From contig NZ_CP017415.1 in the NCBI RefSeq assembly GCF_001753245.1, positions 558,001 to 622,000 of the forward strand: a stretch of DNA of 64,000 nucleotides, in the 5' to 3' direction. The translations under genes were made by a program, and so were the position numbers. Of this stretch, positions 48,361 to 56,944 are shown in pieces. Origin of the DNA: Acidihalobacter yilgarnensis. Lineage in GTDB: Bacteria; Pseudomonadota; Gammaproteobacteria; DSM-5130; Acidihalobacteraceae. Position 1 is the first letter of the stretch, and every line of letters starts with the position of its first letter. A model generated the notes under the pieces. It was given only the letters and a program-made list of their open reading frames with translations, made no database searches and was not told where the DNA came from.

Positions 48361-49845
48361 ATGAAAAGGACAACTCTATCGCTGCGGTCACGGCGGACAC
48401 CGGGTATGTGGTTCACCGCATTATTGGCGGTGATCTTCGGGCTTGGCGTGGGCGCGACCGGTTGGGTGTACGCGGGTACCCGCGATCTGCCTATCCATCC
48501 GAACACCTCACCTCAGAGCCAGTTGGTCAATTTGCCGAACTTGACGCCCATCATCAAGCGCGTCGGCGATACCGTGGTCAATATCAGCAGCACCAGCTCG
48601 AAGGTGGTCAACGCAGGGCCGCGCGATCCGTTCCCACCGAACTCGCCGTTTCATCAGTTCTTCCGGCAGTTCATGGCGCCGGGCGGGCAGCACCATGAGA
48701 AGGTGAGCGATCTGGGCTCGGGCTTCATCCTCAGCCCCAATGGTTACATCGTCACCGCCGGGCACGTGGTACGCGGCGCCAGCCATATCATAGTGACCCT
48801 GACCAACCATCATACTTATCCGGCTAAGCTAGTCGGCCTGTCGGTGCGCTACGATACCGCGCTGCTCAAGATCGATGCGCACGGTCTGCCTACCGCGCCC
48901 ATTGGCAACTCCGATAATCTCCAGGTAGGGCAATGGTTACTCGCGGTCGGCGCACCGTTCGGCTTTTTCAACACGGTGACCCAAGGCGTGGTCAGCGCGG
49001 TTAACCGCACGCTGCCGCACGACGACGAATACATCCCTTTCATTCAGAGTGACGTGCCCATCAACCCCGGCAACTCGGGTGGTCCGCTGTTCAACATGTC
49101 CGGTCAGGTGGTCGGCATCAACGACCAGATATACACCAGTAGTGGCGGTTATATGGGCTTGTCGTTCTCCATCCCGATCGATGCCGTGATGCACGTGGTG
49201 GACGACTTCAAGCAACATAAGCCGGTGCAGTTCGGCTGGCTGGGTGTCGAGGTTCAGGATGTGAGCACGCAGATGGCGAAGGCCCTCAACCTCAAAGAGC
49301 CGGTGGGCGCGCTGGTTGCCTCGATTTCGCATCACAGCCCCGCGACCAAGGCCGGTCTCAAGCCCGGCGACGTCATCGTGACCTTCAACGGCAAGCCGAT
49401 CGACAACGTCGGTCAACTGCCGCCGATGGTGGGTAACACCATGCCCGGCACACAAGTCGATATCGGCATCCTGCGCGATGGCAAGCCGATGACCCTGCAT
49501 GCCACCGTGGGTGTGTTGCCGCAGCATGGCGACGGCAGCGGATCGACCGCGGGCGGCAACATCTCGCGGCTGCATATCCAGGTCCAATCACTGACGTCGA
49601 AGGAGAAAAAGCATCTCGGCGTCGATCATGGCGTGTTGGTCATCGGCGTCGGTGAAGGGCCGGCCGCCGAGGCAGGCATCACACCCGGCATGGCGATTCT
49701 GGACCTCGCTGGGCATCCGATCGACACACCCGAACAGCTGCGCCATCTGGTCGATAGTCTACCGGCCGGGCACTCCATCGCGGTACGCGTACGCCAGGGC
49801 AATCAGAGCTTGTTCACCGCCATCATCCTGCCGCCGGCCCATTAA
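48361..49845 (+). CDS. Periplasmic Deg/HtrA-family serine protease
   Basis: 494 residues from ATG 48361, with GGGAG upstream. A membrane anchor or signal (residues 17-38) precedes a trypsin-like domain with the triad H135 (T-A-G-H-V-V), D165 (R-Y-D-T-A-L-L) and S239 (G-N-S-G-G-P-L), then two PDZ domains (about 295-385 and 405-490). This is the DegP/DegQ layout for degrading misfolded envelope proteins. The anchor lacks an obvious signal-peptidase site, so it may stay membrane-bound. Confidence 0.94.
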   Translation: MKRTTLSLRSRRTPGMWFTALLAVIFGLGVGATGWVYAGTRDLPIHPNTSPQSQLVNLPNLTPIIKRVGDTVVNISSTSSKVVNAGPRDPFPPNSPFHQFFRQFMAPGGQHHEKVSDLGSGFILSPNGYIVTAGHVVRGASHIIVTLTNHHTYPAKLVGLSVRYDTALLKIDAHGLPTAPIGNSDNLQVGQWLLAVGAPFGFFNTVTQGVVSAVNRTLPHDDEYIPFIQSDVPINPGNSGGPLFNMSGQVVGINDQIYTSSGGYMGLSFSIPIDAVMHVVDDFKQHKPVQFGWLGVEVQDVSTQMAKALNLKEPVGALVASISHHSPATKAGLKPGDVIVTFNGKPIDNVGQLPPMVGNTMPGTQVDIGILRDGKPMTLHATVGVLPQHGDGSGSTAGGNISRLHIQVQSLTSKEKKHLGVDHGVLVIGVGEGPAAEAGITPGMAILDLAGHPIDTPEQLRHLVDSLPAGHSIAVRVRQGNQSLFTAIILPPAH

Positions 49846-49866
49846 TCCGGTTGCAGGTCTGTAAAC

Positions 49867-49900
49867 CGCGCGGCGGTGTCCTGGTGGGCGCCGCCGCGCG
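49867..49900 (+). terminator. Terminator-like hairpin after HtrA gene
   Basis: Perfect 10-bp GC stem CGCGCGGCGG / CCGCCGCGCG, 14-base loop, followed by CTTGTTT. Confidence 0.65.
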
Positions 49901-49975
49901 CTTGTTTCCGGCGTACGGATGTTACGCTTGCGCCTCGTTGTCACCCTCGCGCGCACCCTTGCTAGGAATCTGCCT

Positions 49976-50575
49976 ATGTCCAATCACAAACCTTACTCCG
50001 AATCCAGTGAACAGAACCGGATGCCGATCCTCGCCGTCTTGAGGCGTCTATTCGCGGCTTCTGGCCGCCTGCTCGAAATCGGTAGCGGCACGGGTCAGCA
50101 CGCCGTGTATTTCTCCACCGATCTGCCACATCTAGCCTGGCAGCCCAGCGACGTCGCCGAAAACCTCCCCGGTATCCGTGCCTGGCGTGACGCGGCCGGT
50201 CTCGACAATCTGCTCGAACCCGTTGTCCTGGATGTGAGGCAGCGCCCCTGGCCGATCGAGGCTGCCGATTATGTCTATTCGGCCAACACCGCCCACATCA
50301 TGTCCTGGCCTGCCGTTGGTGACTTTATTGCCGGCGTTGGCGAAGTGCTTGCGCCCGGCGGCCGCTTCGCGCTCTACGGCCCCTTCAATTACGGTGGGCA
50401 ATTCACCAGCGAGAGCAATGCCCGCTTCGATGTCTGGCTCAAGGGCCGTGATCCGCAGAGCGGTGTACGCGACTTCGAGGCCGTGGACGCGCTGGCCATC
50501 GCCGCCGGTTTACGGTTGCTGGAGGATATTGAGATGCCGGCGAACAACCGGGTGTTGTGCTGGGAGCGGGTTTGA
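49976..50575 (+). CDS. DUF938-family SAM-dependent methyltransferase
   Basis: 199 residues from ATG 49976. The opening S-E-S-S-E-Q-N-R-M-P-I-L and the SAM motif L-L-E-I-G-S-G-T-G-Q-H-A-V-Y-F are diagnostic of DUF938. Y-S-A-N-T-A-H-I-M-S-W and L-Y-G-P-F-N-Y-G-G complete the set. A class I methyltransferase fold is clear; the substrate is unknown. It is monocistronic by its surroundings. Confidence 0.9.
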   Translation: MSNHKPYSESSEQNRMPILAVLRRLFAASGRLLEIGSGTGQHAVYFSTDLPHLAWQPSDVAENLPGIRAWRDAAGLDNLLEPVVLDVRQRPWPIEAADYVYSANTAHIMSWPAVGDFIAGVGEVLAPGGRFALYGPFNYGGQFTSESNARFDVWLKGRDPQSGVRDFEAVDALAIAAGLRLLEDIEMPANNRVLCWERV

Positions 50576-50918
50576 GTGGCGGAACATACAGGAGGAGCTT
50601 TTCGCTGAATGACGTATTTTGTGGCGATAAATGTTCCGTATGATTCGTGCCAGGAGAGGGAAACTCACCGCTGCTGGTTGATCGCCTTCGAATGACGGGA
50701 GGGCGTCCAGAAACCGTGCAGTATTCGTTCTGATAAGGTTTATCAGTGTGAAATCCGGAGTTCTAATCGCGGCCTGGCGGATGGCCAAAACCATGTTTCT
50801 AGAATGGTTTTCGTGGGCGTGACTTGTAACAACTCAATATTCGATGCCGACGATTTCGCCGAGGTACTGAATTGTCGATGACCGACCTGGATTGATATTC
50901 ATGGCCGCACAGGAAATC
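50576..50918. other. Intergenic region without a supported gene
   Basis: Neither strand shows a convincing frame. Confidence 0.4.
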
Positions 50919-50948
50919 GGCGGCGCCCCTCCCTCTAAGAGCGCCGCC
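50919..50948 (-). terminator. Hairpin after the PEP-CTERM gene
   Basis: 8-bp stem GGCGGCGC / GCGCCGCC with a 14-base loop, 16 bases beyond the stop codon of the minus-strand gene. Confidence 0.5.
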
Positions 50949-50963
50949 TACGGCCTTAATCTA

Positions 50964-51590
50964 TTAGCTCGCCTTGCGGGCCTTGCGGCGACGTGCCAAA
51001 TAGGACACGCCCAGTAGGCCAATGCCGAACATGCCAAGGCTGGCGGGTTCTGGGACAGGTACAGTATGGGTGACGTTAAATGTAACGAAGTTGCCGCCCA
51101 AGGCATTGTAGTCCTGTGTGGTCGAGAAGTTGAACAGAGCTTGGCTGCCGTTCCAGGTGCCTGTACTAGCTGCTCCGCCCAAGCTGCCGGACGCGTAAGC
51201 AACGCTTTGGATGGGTGACACAAAATTAAAATTACTCAGGTCGATCGAGAATGAACCTGGTCCGGCACCAGCGGTTGATCCGTAAAAAGAAAATGTAATC
51301 GTGTCCAGTGTCGGAGATACGTTGGCGAATGAAAAGCCGCCCGACACCCCTGAATTGTAGGCGCAATTGGGCGCTGTAATAGTGGATCCAACACAGAATC
51401 CTGGGTTGCCTGGGTCGGTATAAGTGCCCGCTGACGCGTTGATCACGGTGTTGCCGGTACTGGAGGTGGTAAATGAGTATGTCGAACCGACAATCGTGGA
51501 ACTACTGATTAGTGTTGCGTCGGCGACGGCCGAGAAGCTTAGCGTTATCGCTGCCAGCAAACTAAGGGTCAGGGATTTTGCGTATTTCAT
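50964..51590 (-). CDS. PEP-CTERM sorting-domain protein
   Basis: 208 residues from ATG 51588-51590, with GGAG five bases upstream; an in-frame ATG at 51683 is rejected. Signal peptide (L-S-L-L-A-A-I-T-L-S-F-S-A-V-A-D-A), a Ser/Thr/Gly-rich secreted body, then the textbook tail V-P-E-P-A-S-L-G-M, hydrophobic helix F-G-I-G-L-L-G-V-S-Y-L, and R-R-R-K. An exosortase should cut at the PEP motif. It is unrelated in the body to the other CTERM protein at 12439. Confidence 0.93.
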   Translation of the reverse strand: MKYAKSLTLSLLAAITLSFSAVADATLISSSTIVGSTYSFTTSSTGNTVINASAGTYTDPGNPGFCVGSTITAPNCAYNSGVSGGFSFANVSPTLDTITFSFYGSTAGAGPGSFSIDLSNFNFVSPIQSVAYASGSLGGAASTGTWNGSQALFNFSTTQDYNALGGNFVTFNVTHTVPVPEPASLGMFGIGLLGVSYLARRRKARKAS

Positions 51591-51984
51591 TTTTTCTCCA
51601 GTGTTCCAGATTGAGAGGCTTTTTTTCGAAGTCTGACGACCAAAGCAATTACCATGCCGATATTTATTTTCCATATAAAACATTATGTTGTGATTCTGTG
51701 TGTTTGGGATCTGTAAGTATTTCCGACACCAATGTGTAGAGGCTGGTGTTAAGACCGATATCCATGATGTCCTGACGGTGGCCTATAACCGCTTTCGGCT
51801 ATTGCCATGGCATGTGATTTGCTATGGTTTGCGCGTTAAGCGGTCGTCCAGGTGACAAGTATGTCGATGGGGCGGGTGGATGAGTCCTGCGGACTCTTGC
51901 CGATATCAGAAATCTAATCGAAGTGAACTTGTGGTATCTATTTGGACCACAGCGTGGGCTGTGGTCTGTAAAAATTTTATTTTA
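51591..51984. other. Intergenic region without a supported gene
   Basis: Contains the promoter of the PEP-CTERM gene and possibly the true start of the PilZ gene. The PilZ frame is open back to 51880. Confidence 0.4.
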
Positions 51985-52722
51985 ATGAAGCGGCGGCGAA
52001 CTATCGGCAGTCGCGTAACGAGCGAGAATCTAGGTGTGAATCAACAACAGGATGTTGCTGAAATAAAAAAATGGTCGGAAGAATCAACTACCGAAAATAT
52101 CGCTGCTGTTTTGATGGGAGGGTTGAAGGTTTTTGTTCAGATTCCGCCTTACACGACACGTTTTGAGGCGAGCGTGCTGGGCTGTGTGTCCGATGAGTAT
52201 TTAATATTCAGGACTGCCAGGGACAAGGCGTCTGGCGCACCGACAATCCCGCCGAGGGTGGGCGATAAGGTCGTCGTGCGTTTTTTGGTCGATGGCGTTG
52301 CGTATGGGTTCTTGAGCTCTGTGGTTCACGCAATTTCAATACCAGAGCCATTGCTGTTCATGCAGTATCCGGATGCGATCAAGCAAGTGAGTGTCAGACA
52401 GCACAAGCGCTTGGCCTGCCGCCTGCCGTGTACGCTGACTAACGATGCGGGTCAAAAGGAAACCGTGTTATTGCTGGACATTTCCGAGCAGGGCGCGAAG
52501 ATTGCGTGCAGGGAACAGTCGGTGGAAGGGCATGATTCAGGTACGCCGGTCGGGCTGGAACTGACATTGCCGGGGCCGCATGGCATGCAGGCGATGATCG
52601 GAAAAATCGTTCGAATTACACAGCAAGGCAAGGCGAGTATTGCAGGCGTCGTGTTCGATCAGCCATATCCGGAATTGCTGGCAAATTTGTATGCGATTCT
52701 TTGTCTCGATCAATTGTTGTGA
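51985..52722 (+). CDS. YcgR-like PilZ protein (cyclic-di-GMP receptor)
   Basis: 245 residues from ATG 51985. The start is uncertain: no good ribosome site, and the frame is open from 51880, with GTG 52036 as another choice. A flagellar-brake-type N domain (about 45-140) precedes a PilZ domain with R-Q-H-K-R-L-A-C-R and L-L-D-I-S-E-Q-G-A-K-I, the RxxxR and D-x-S-x-x-G binding motifs. It should bind cyclic di-GMP and alter motility or polysaccharide output. No flagellar gene adjoins it. Confidence 0.83.
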   Translation: MKRRRTIGSRVTSENLGVNQQQDVAEIKKWSEESTTENIAAVLMGGLKVFVQIPPYTTRFEASVLGCVSDEYLIFRTARDKASGAPTIPPRVGDKVVVRFLVDGVAYGFLSSVVHAISIPEPLLFMQYPDAIKQVSVRQHKRLACRLPCTLTNDAGQKETVLLLDISEQGAKIACREQSVEGHDSGTPVGLELTLPGPHGMQAMIGKIVRITQQGKASIAGVVFDQPYPELLANLYAILCLDQLL

Positions 52723-52920
52723 GTATTCAACGTACGCGTTGTAAATCTGACTGCGGCGGGTCGGCATGATGCGATTTCGCGTGCGGCAATGTGATGCCAA
52801 TGCTTCAAATATGGGTAGCCGGGCCCGATATGCACCATGAGGGCACGCCCAGCGGTACGAGACGATGACTTCCGATGGGAGACCTCGAACGTGAGCCTCT
52901 GAACGCGATATGCTGCGCGC

Positions 52921-53619
52921 ATGCCCTACACACCCTTACCGGCGCACGGTACCGCAGGCCAGGACGATGCCGCGACGATGGTATTGTTCCTCGTGGCTGG
53001 GTTGCTGGCCGCGCTGGCCGGCTATGTCAATGCCGTGATGCTCAGCTATGCCGGTCTGCCGGTCAGTCACATGAGTGGACCGGCCACCTTGCTGGGGATC
53101 GATTTGGGACATCTTGAGCTTCATCGCTTGTTGCTGTTGCTCGGGATCATGTCGGGTTTTCTGCTTGGCGCGATGGCAAGCGGTCTGATGATTTCATCCA
53201 CTGTGCTGCGGCCGGGGCGAAGTTATGGCGTCGCGTTGCTCATCGAGGGGGGGTTGCTGGGCCTGGCCTCTTTGAGCGCGACGTTCGGCCATATGCCGCT
53301 GTCGCTGATGTTGGCGGCGATGGCTTGCGGATTGCAAAATGCGTTGGCTGCGAGTTACCGCGGGCTAACGCTGAGAACGACGCATGTGACCGGTATCGTG
53401 ACGGATATTGGGGTGTTGCTGGCACATCGGTTACGGCGCAAGCAAATCAAGACCTGGAAGCTGCTTCTGTTGGTATTTATTCTGGTGGGTTTCATCGCAG
53501 GCGGCTTCGGTGGTGTGCTGGCGTTCATGCGGTGGGGCGCGCAGGCGTTGAATTTATCTGCCGCACTTTGTCTGTTGATCGCGGTGGTCTATCTGCCGCG
53601 ACAGGCGAAGTCGGAATGA
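52921..53619 (+). CDS. DUF1275 (YoaK-type) membrane protein
   Basis: 232 residues with about six hydrophobic helices. The pattern L-A-G-Y-V-N-A-V-M-L, M-S-G-P-A-T-L-L-G, A-M-A-C-G-L-Q-N-A-L-A-A-S-Y-R-G-L-T-L-R-T-T-H-V-T-G-I-V-T-D-I-G is the DUF1275 signature. It is an inner-membrane protein, possibly a transporter; the substrate is unknown. Its stop overlaps the next gene start by four bases (ATGA). Confidence 0.88.
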   Translation: MPYTPLPAHGTAGQDDAATMVLFLVAGLLAALAGYVNAVMLSYAGLPVSHMSGPATLLGIDLGHLELHRLLLLLGIMSGFLLGAMASGLMISSTVLRPGRSYGVALLIEGGLLGLASLSATFGHMPLSLMLAAMACGLQNALAASYRGLTLRTTHVTGIVTDIGVLLAHRLRRKQIKTWKLLLLVFILVGFIAGGFGGVLAFMRWGAQALNLSAALCLLIAVVYLPRQAKSE

Positions 53620-54020
53620 TCGAAGGTGGTTGCCACTGCGGCGCATGTCGCTACCAACTCGATATCGACGCACTCGACGACGTGGCGGTGTGCCACTGTT
53701 CCGTATGCCGGCGTAGTAGTGGGGGGACGCACGTTACTTGGGCGACCGTGCCACTGGGGGACTTCAGGTGGACGCGTGACGCACCGTTTTGTTACAGGCC
53801 TTCCTGCGGCGGCGAGCGTTATTTCTGTCCGGCCTGTGGCGCGCAGATGGCCTTGTGGACGCCGCTCGCGTCGGAAACGATCGATGTCAGTGTGGTCACG
53901 CTGGATCAGGCGGACCGTTTCCCGCCGGATAGGCATATTTGGATTGGTAGCCGGCTGGCCTGGGTGTCGCTGAACGACGGTCTGGCACGGGAGGATGAGG
54001 AAATTTATCCGCATGAGTGA
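53616..54020 (+). CDS. GFA/CENP-V-like zinc protein
   Basis: 134 residues from ATG 53616, coupled to the preceding gene by an ATGA overlap. Cysteine pairs C-H-C-G-A-C-R, C-H-C-S-V-C-R-R-S and F-C-P-A-C-G-A-Q are the zinc sites of the glutathione-dependent formaldehyde-activating (GFA) fold. Such proteins are proposed to bind glutathione adducts or act as small zinc scaffolds. A second GFA-fold protein lies at 59797. Confidence 0.88.
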   Translation: MIEGGCHCGACRYQLDIDALDDVAVCHCSVCRRSSGGTHVTWATVPLGDFRWTRDAPFCYRPSCGGERYFCPACGAQMALWTPLASETIDVSVVTLDQADRFPPDRHIWIGSRLAWVSLNDGLAREDEEIYPHE

Positions 54021-54053
54021 TCGCGCGGCGACGTGGTCGGCGGTGGATATTTT

Positions 54054-54989
54054 TCAGCCGGTGCCGAGCCAGGCAGCCAATCCCGAGATGGTCAGCACCG
54101 AGATCAGCGTCGAATAGAGGATTGCGTGAGAGGCAATACCGGCCTCGCGGTCGTAGAACTTGGCGAGCATGAACGGCCCGGTGCCGACCGGCAGGGCGCT
54201 CATCAGTAGCGCGGTGTGCGACCAGACCGCCGGCATGTCGAAAACCCACAAGGCGAGCAGGCCGGTCACCAGCGGCTGCAACACCAGCTTGAGTCCAACG
54301 ATGCGCCAGACGCTGCCGCGATTTCGTCCGGGCTGGCGGCGCGAGAGAAACAGTCCGATGGTGACCAGCGCGCAAGGGCTGGCGGCGGCACCGAGCAGGC
54401 TGGTGAAACGTAGTACGGGTTCCGGCAGCGGCAGCCCGGTGAGCGCGTAGATCAGGCCCAGCAATGGCGATAGCAACAGCGGGTTGCGCAGCAGCGAACG
54501 ACCGACCTGGCGGAGGGTGCGGCCGAGGTTTGGGTTCTGCTGCAGGTCGGTCTCGATGAGCACGATGGCGGCACCGAACAACACGGTGGCGGTGATCAGT
54601 GTAGCGATGATGGCCGGCGGCAAGCTGTCCTTGCCGAACAGGATCAGGCACAGCGGGATGCCCATGTAGCCGGTGTTGGCGTAGGCCGCGCTCAGGCCTT
54701 CCAGGCTGAGATCGGCCAGGCGTCGGCCCGGTGAACGGCCGAGCAGCAAGGCGACGACGAAGGTCACGGTGACGCCACCGCCGAAGGCGATCAGAAATCC
54801 CGGGTGATCGACCTCCTGCCAAGTAATTTGTGCCATGGCCTGAAACAGCAGCGCGGGCAGGGCGAGCCAGACCACGAAGTTGTTCAGGCTGTCGGTTGCG
54901 GCTGCACCGAGCAGGCCGCGCCGGCCGGTAATGAAGCCGGCGAGAATGAGGGCGAACACAGGTAGTACGGAGCCCAATACGGAGGTCAT
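54054..54989 (-). CDS. Auxin-efflux-carrier family transporter
   Basis: 311 residues with about ten hydrophobic helices in two five-helix halves, F-A-L-I-L-A-G-F-I-T-G-R near the start, L-N-N-F-V-V-W-L-A-L-P-A-L-L-F and the L-C-L-I-L-F-G-K-D central block. AEC proteins are secondary carriers for organic acids or other small anions. It is the second gene of a GntR-regulator operon, the start overlapping the regulator stop by four bases, so its substrate is probably the ligand sensed by that regulator. Confidence 0.88.
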   Translation of the reverse strand: MTSVLGSVLPVFALILAGFITGRRGLLGAAATDSLNNFVVWLALPALLFQAMAQITWQEVDHPGFLIAFGGGVTVTFVVALLLGRSPGRRLADLSLEGLSAAYANTGYMGIPLCLILFGKDSLPPAIIATLITATVLFGAAIVLIETDLQQNPNLGRTLRQVGRSLLRNPLLLSPLLGLIYALTGLPLPEPVLRFTSLLGAAASPCALVTIGLFLSRRQPGRNRGSVWRIVGLKLVLQPLVTGLLALWVFDMPAVWSHTALLMSALPVGTGPFMLAKFYDREAGIASHAILYSTLISVLTISGLAAWLGTG

Positions 54990-55678
54990 GGACGATCTCC
55001 CGGCCCTGTTTGACGTGACTCCAGGCGCCGAATCATGCTTGCGCCGGCACGTGCGGCATGAGTGCGCGCGGCCTCGGCTGCCGTGTGCTCGTCGCCATCT
55101 AAAATGTGGCGCAGGATCAGCGTATGTTCGTCCCAGGTGCGGCGCGCGGCGCCGCTCTCACGCAGGACCACGGCCATGGCGCGCATCAGATGGGGCCAGT
55201 GCGGCGCGATCACCGCTTCGATTTCTGGGTTTCCGGAGGCGCGATAGAGCGCGGTGTGGAACGCGCGGTCGGCACTCAGCAGCGTGGCCGCCGGGGGTGC
55301 GCCATCGCCGTCCGTGCCTGAGAAAGGTTGTTCCAACGCGTTGCGCTCGGCTTCGGACAGCGCGCCGGCACCCGCACGGCGGGCGGCGAGCCGGGCCGCG
55401 AGCGCGTCCAGGGCCTCGCGCACCTCGTATCGCTGGCGGATGCGTTCGGGGTCGATCTCGGCCACGGCCAGTCCCTTGCGCCCACTTTCCTGTACCAGTC
55501 CGTCGCGCTTGAGCAGCTGCAGGGCATGGCTGACCGGCTGACGTGAGACACCAAGGCGTTCGGCTAGCTCGGCCTGACGCAGACGCTCGCCGGGTGCCAG
55601 ATCGAGTGTGCAAATGGCGTCACGCAGCGTCTCGTAGACCTGGTCGATCAGGGCGGGGTGTGCGGGGAGGCTTAGCAT
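54986..55678 (-). CDS. GntR-family (FadR/VanR-type) regulator
   Basis: 230 residues from ATG 55676-55678. N-terminal winged HTH: Q-V-Y-E-T-L-R-D-A-I, L-A-E-R-L-G-V-S-R-Q-P-V-S-H-A-L-Q-L-L. The C-terminal FCD helical domain carries the metal/ligand His and Asp residues (D-R-A-F-H-T-A-L-Y, H-T-L-I-L-R-H-I-L-D-G). It is coupled to the transporter gene and probably represses both through the palindrome just upstream. A longer frame to 55768 reads across that palindrome and is rejected. Confidence 0.9.
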   Translation of the reverse strand: MLSLPAHPALIDQVYETLRDAICTLDLAPGERLRQAELAERLGVSRQPVSHALQLLKRDGLVQESGRKGLAVAEIDPERIRQRYEVREALDALAARLAARRAGAGALSEAERNALEQPFSGTDGDGAPPAATLLSADRAFHTALYRASGNPEIEAVIAPHWPHLMRAMAVVLRESGAARRTWDEHTLILRHILDGDEHTAAEAARTHAARAGASMIRRLESRQTGPGDRP

Positions 55679-55684
55679 GATCGC

Positions 55685-55705
55685 TTCGGAATTCTGAATT
55701 CCGAA
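55685..55705. promoter_or_regulatory. Palindromic operator before the GntR gene
   Basis: TTCGGAATTC-T-GAATTCCGAA is a perfect 10+10 inverted repeat centred 17 bases upstream of the GntR start. Position and symmetry suit autoregulation by the dimeric regulator. Confidence 0.7.
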
Positions 55706-55869
55706 ATCATGGCGACCAGGCGTGAGGCTGTCAACCATAGTTGAGCGTGCCCGCCGACGCGGTTTCATTCCTCATGCCCAAGGCGTCGTGCGCGGTCCAA
55801 CTCGCGACACGCGCAAGCGGCGATACCATGAGCGGGAAGGCGTCACGGTTCTACGGTGACGATCTAGAA

Positions 55870-55890
55870 ATCGTCAATCGTCAATCGTCA
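55870..55890. repeat. Heptanucleotide tandem repeat (ATCGTCA)x3
   Basis: Three exact head-to-tail copies, the last running into the stop codon of the epimerase-like gene. Copy-number change would alter only the end of that gene. Confidence 0.75.
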
Positions 55891-56835
55891 ATCGGCATTG
55901 CCTTGCTCGATATCCATTGCCCAAGACCGGCGCAATGCCTCGCCCAGCGGCGTATGCGTTGTCGTGAGACCTATTTCGCACAATTTGCGGTCGTCGAGAT
56001 GGATCTCGCAGCGCCATAGATAACGCATTTCGAGTACGCCGCGTGCCAATGGCGAAAATGGCGCAAGCAGGTGCAATGGCCACCAGCGCATCGGGTGCAG
56101 CACCACCGGCTGACCGCTGATCGCCTGTAAGGCTGCCGCGATTTCGGCGAGGCTGGCGCGGTGCCCATGAAAGTGGAATAGGTTCCAGGCGGGCAGATTG
56201 TCGCGGGTGGCGATGAGCGCGGTGGCTACGTTGGCTGCGTCCGGTAGGTAGGCCCAGGTGTGCGTCATGGCCGATGGCCCCGGCGTGGTGAGCCGGCAGC
56301 CGGATGCTTGCCGCCTGATCAGGTGGTGTAACCAGGCACTCGGGGCATGTGGTCCAAAAAAATCGCCCATGCGCAGGACGATCACGCGTGCGCCCCGGCG
56401 TGCCGCGCGTTCGAGCCTTGCCTCCATGGCCAGGCGCAGGCGCCCTTTGCCGGTCTGCGGGCACCGGGGCGAGGTCTCGTCGAAGATGGGGCCGTCGGCA
56501 GGGTCGAAGACGTAAACGTTGGCGGGGAACAGTATGGTCAACCCCCGAGATTCCGCGATGCGCGCGGTGACTTCGAGCATGGGTAGGGCCATGCCCCGCC
56601 AGCGATAATTCGATGGGTTGGCGGCATAGACGATCAGCTCGACGTCTTCGGTGGCCCGCCACACGGCATCGTGATCACGAGCATCGCCGCAGACGATTTC
56701 CGTGCCATCCAAGTGCGGTGGCAAGTGTGTGGGCTCGCGCATCAACGCGCGTAGCTGCCAGCCGTGTGCACGTAAGGCTTCGGCCGTGGCGGCCCCGAAG
56801 CCGCCGCTGATTCCCAGTATCAATGCCTTGGGCAT
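55888..56835 (-). CDS. NAD-dependent epimerase/dehydratase-like protein
   Basis: 315 residues of the extended SDR fold. The nucleotide loop G-I-S-G-G-F-G-A-A-T-A (8-18) starts the Rossmann domain, D-A-R-D marks the adenine pocket and V-Y-A-A-N-P-S-N-Y the next loop. The usual Y-x-x-x-K is not evident; N-V-Y-V-F-D lies in its place, and K-G-R-L-R-L follows. It may be a sugar-nucleotide or atypical SDR, or a binding protein. It is divergent from a LysR gene 109 bases away that may control it. Confidence 0.82.
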   Translation of the reverse strand: MPKALILGISGGFGAATAEALRAHGWQLRALMREPTHLPPHLDGTEIVCGDARDHDAVWRATEDVELIVYAANPSNYRWRGMALPMLEVTARIAESRGLTILFPANVYVFDPADGPIFDETSPRCPQTGKGRLRLAMEARLERAARRGARVIVLRMGDFFGPHAPSAWLHHLIRRQASGCRLTTPGPSAMTHTWAYLPDAANVATALIATRDNLPAWNLFHFHGHRASLAEIAAALQAISGQPVVLHPMRWWPLHLLAPFSPLARGVLEMRYLWRCEIHLDDRKLCEIGLTTTHTPLGEALRRSWAMDIEQGNAD

Positions 56836-56944
56836 GCAGTACTCCGCGAATATGGGCGCCGATTGACGCTGGATGTGTGGCGCTTAGCATCCACTATGTG
56901 TATATGTTGCGAAATAGACATTTTTGTCTGATGGATATGCGTAT

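Noticed and set aside
55870-55890. Possible CRISPR-like repeat
   Set aside because: Three contiguous 7-mers without spacers; a simple tandem repeat, not an array. No cas gene is in the window.
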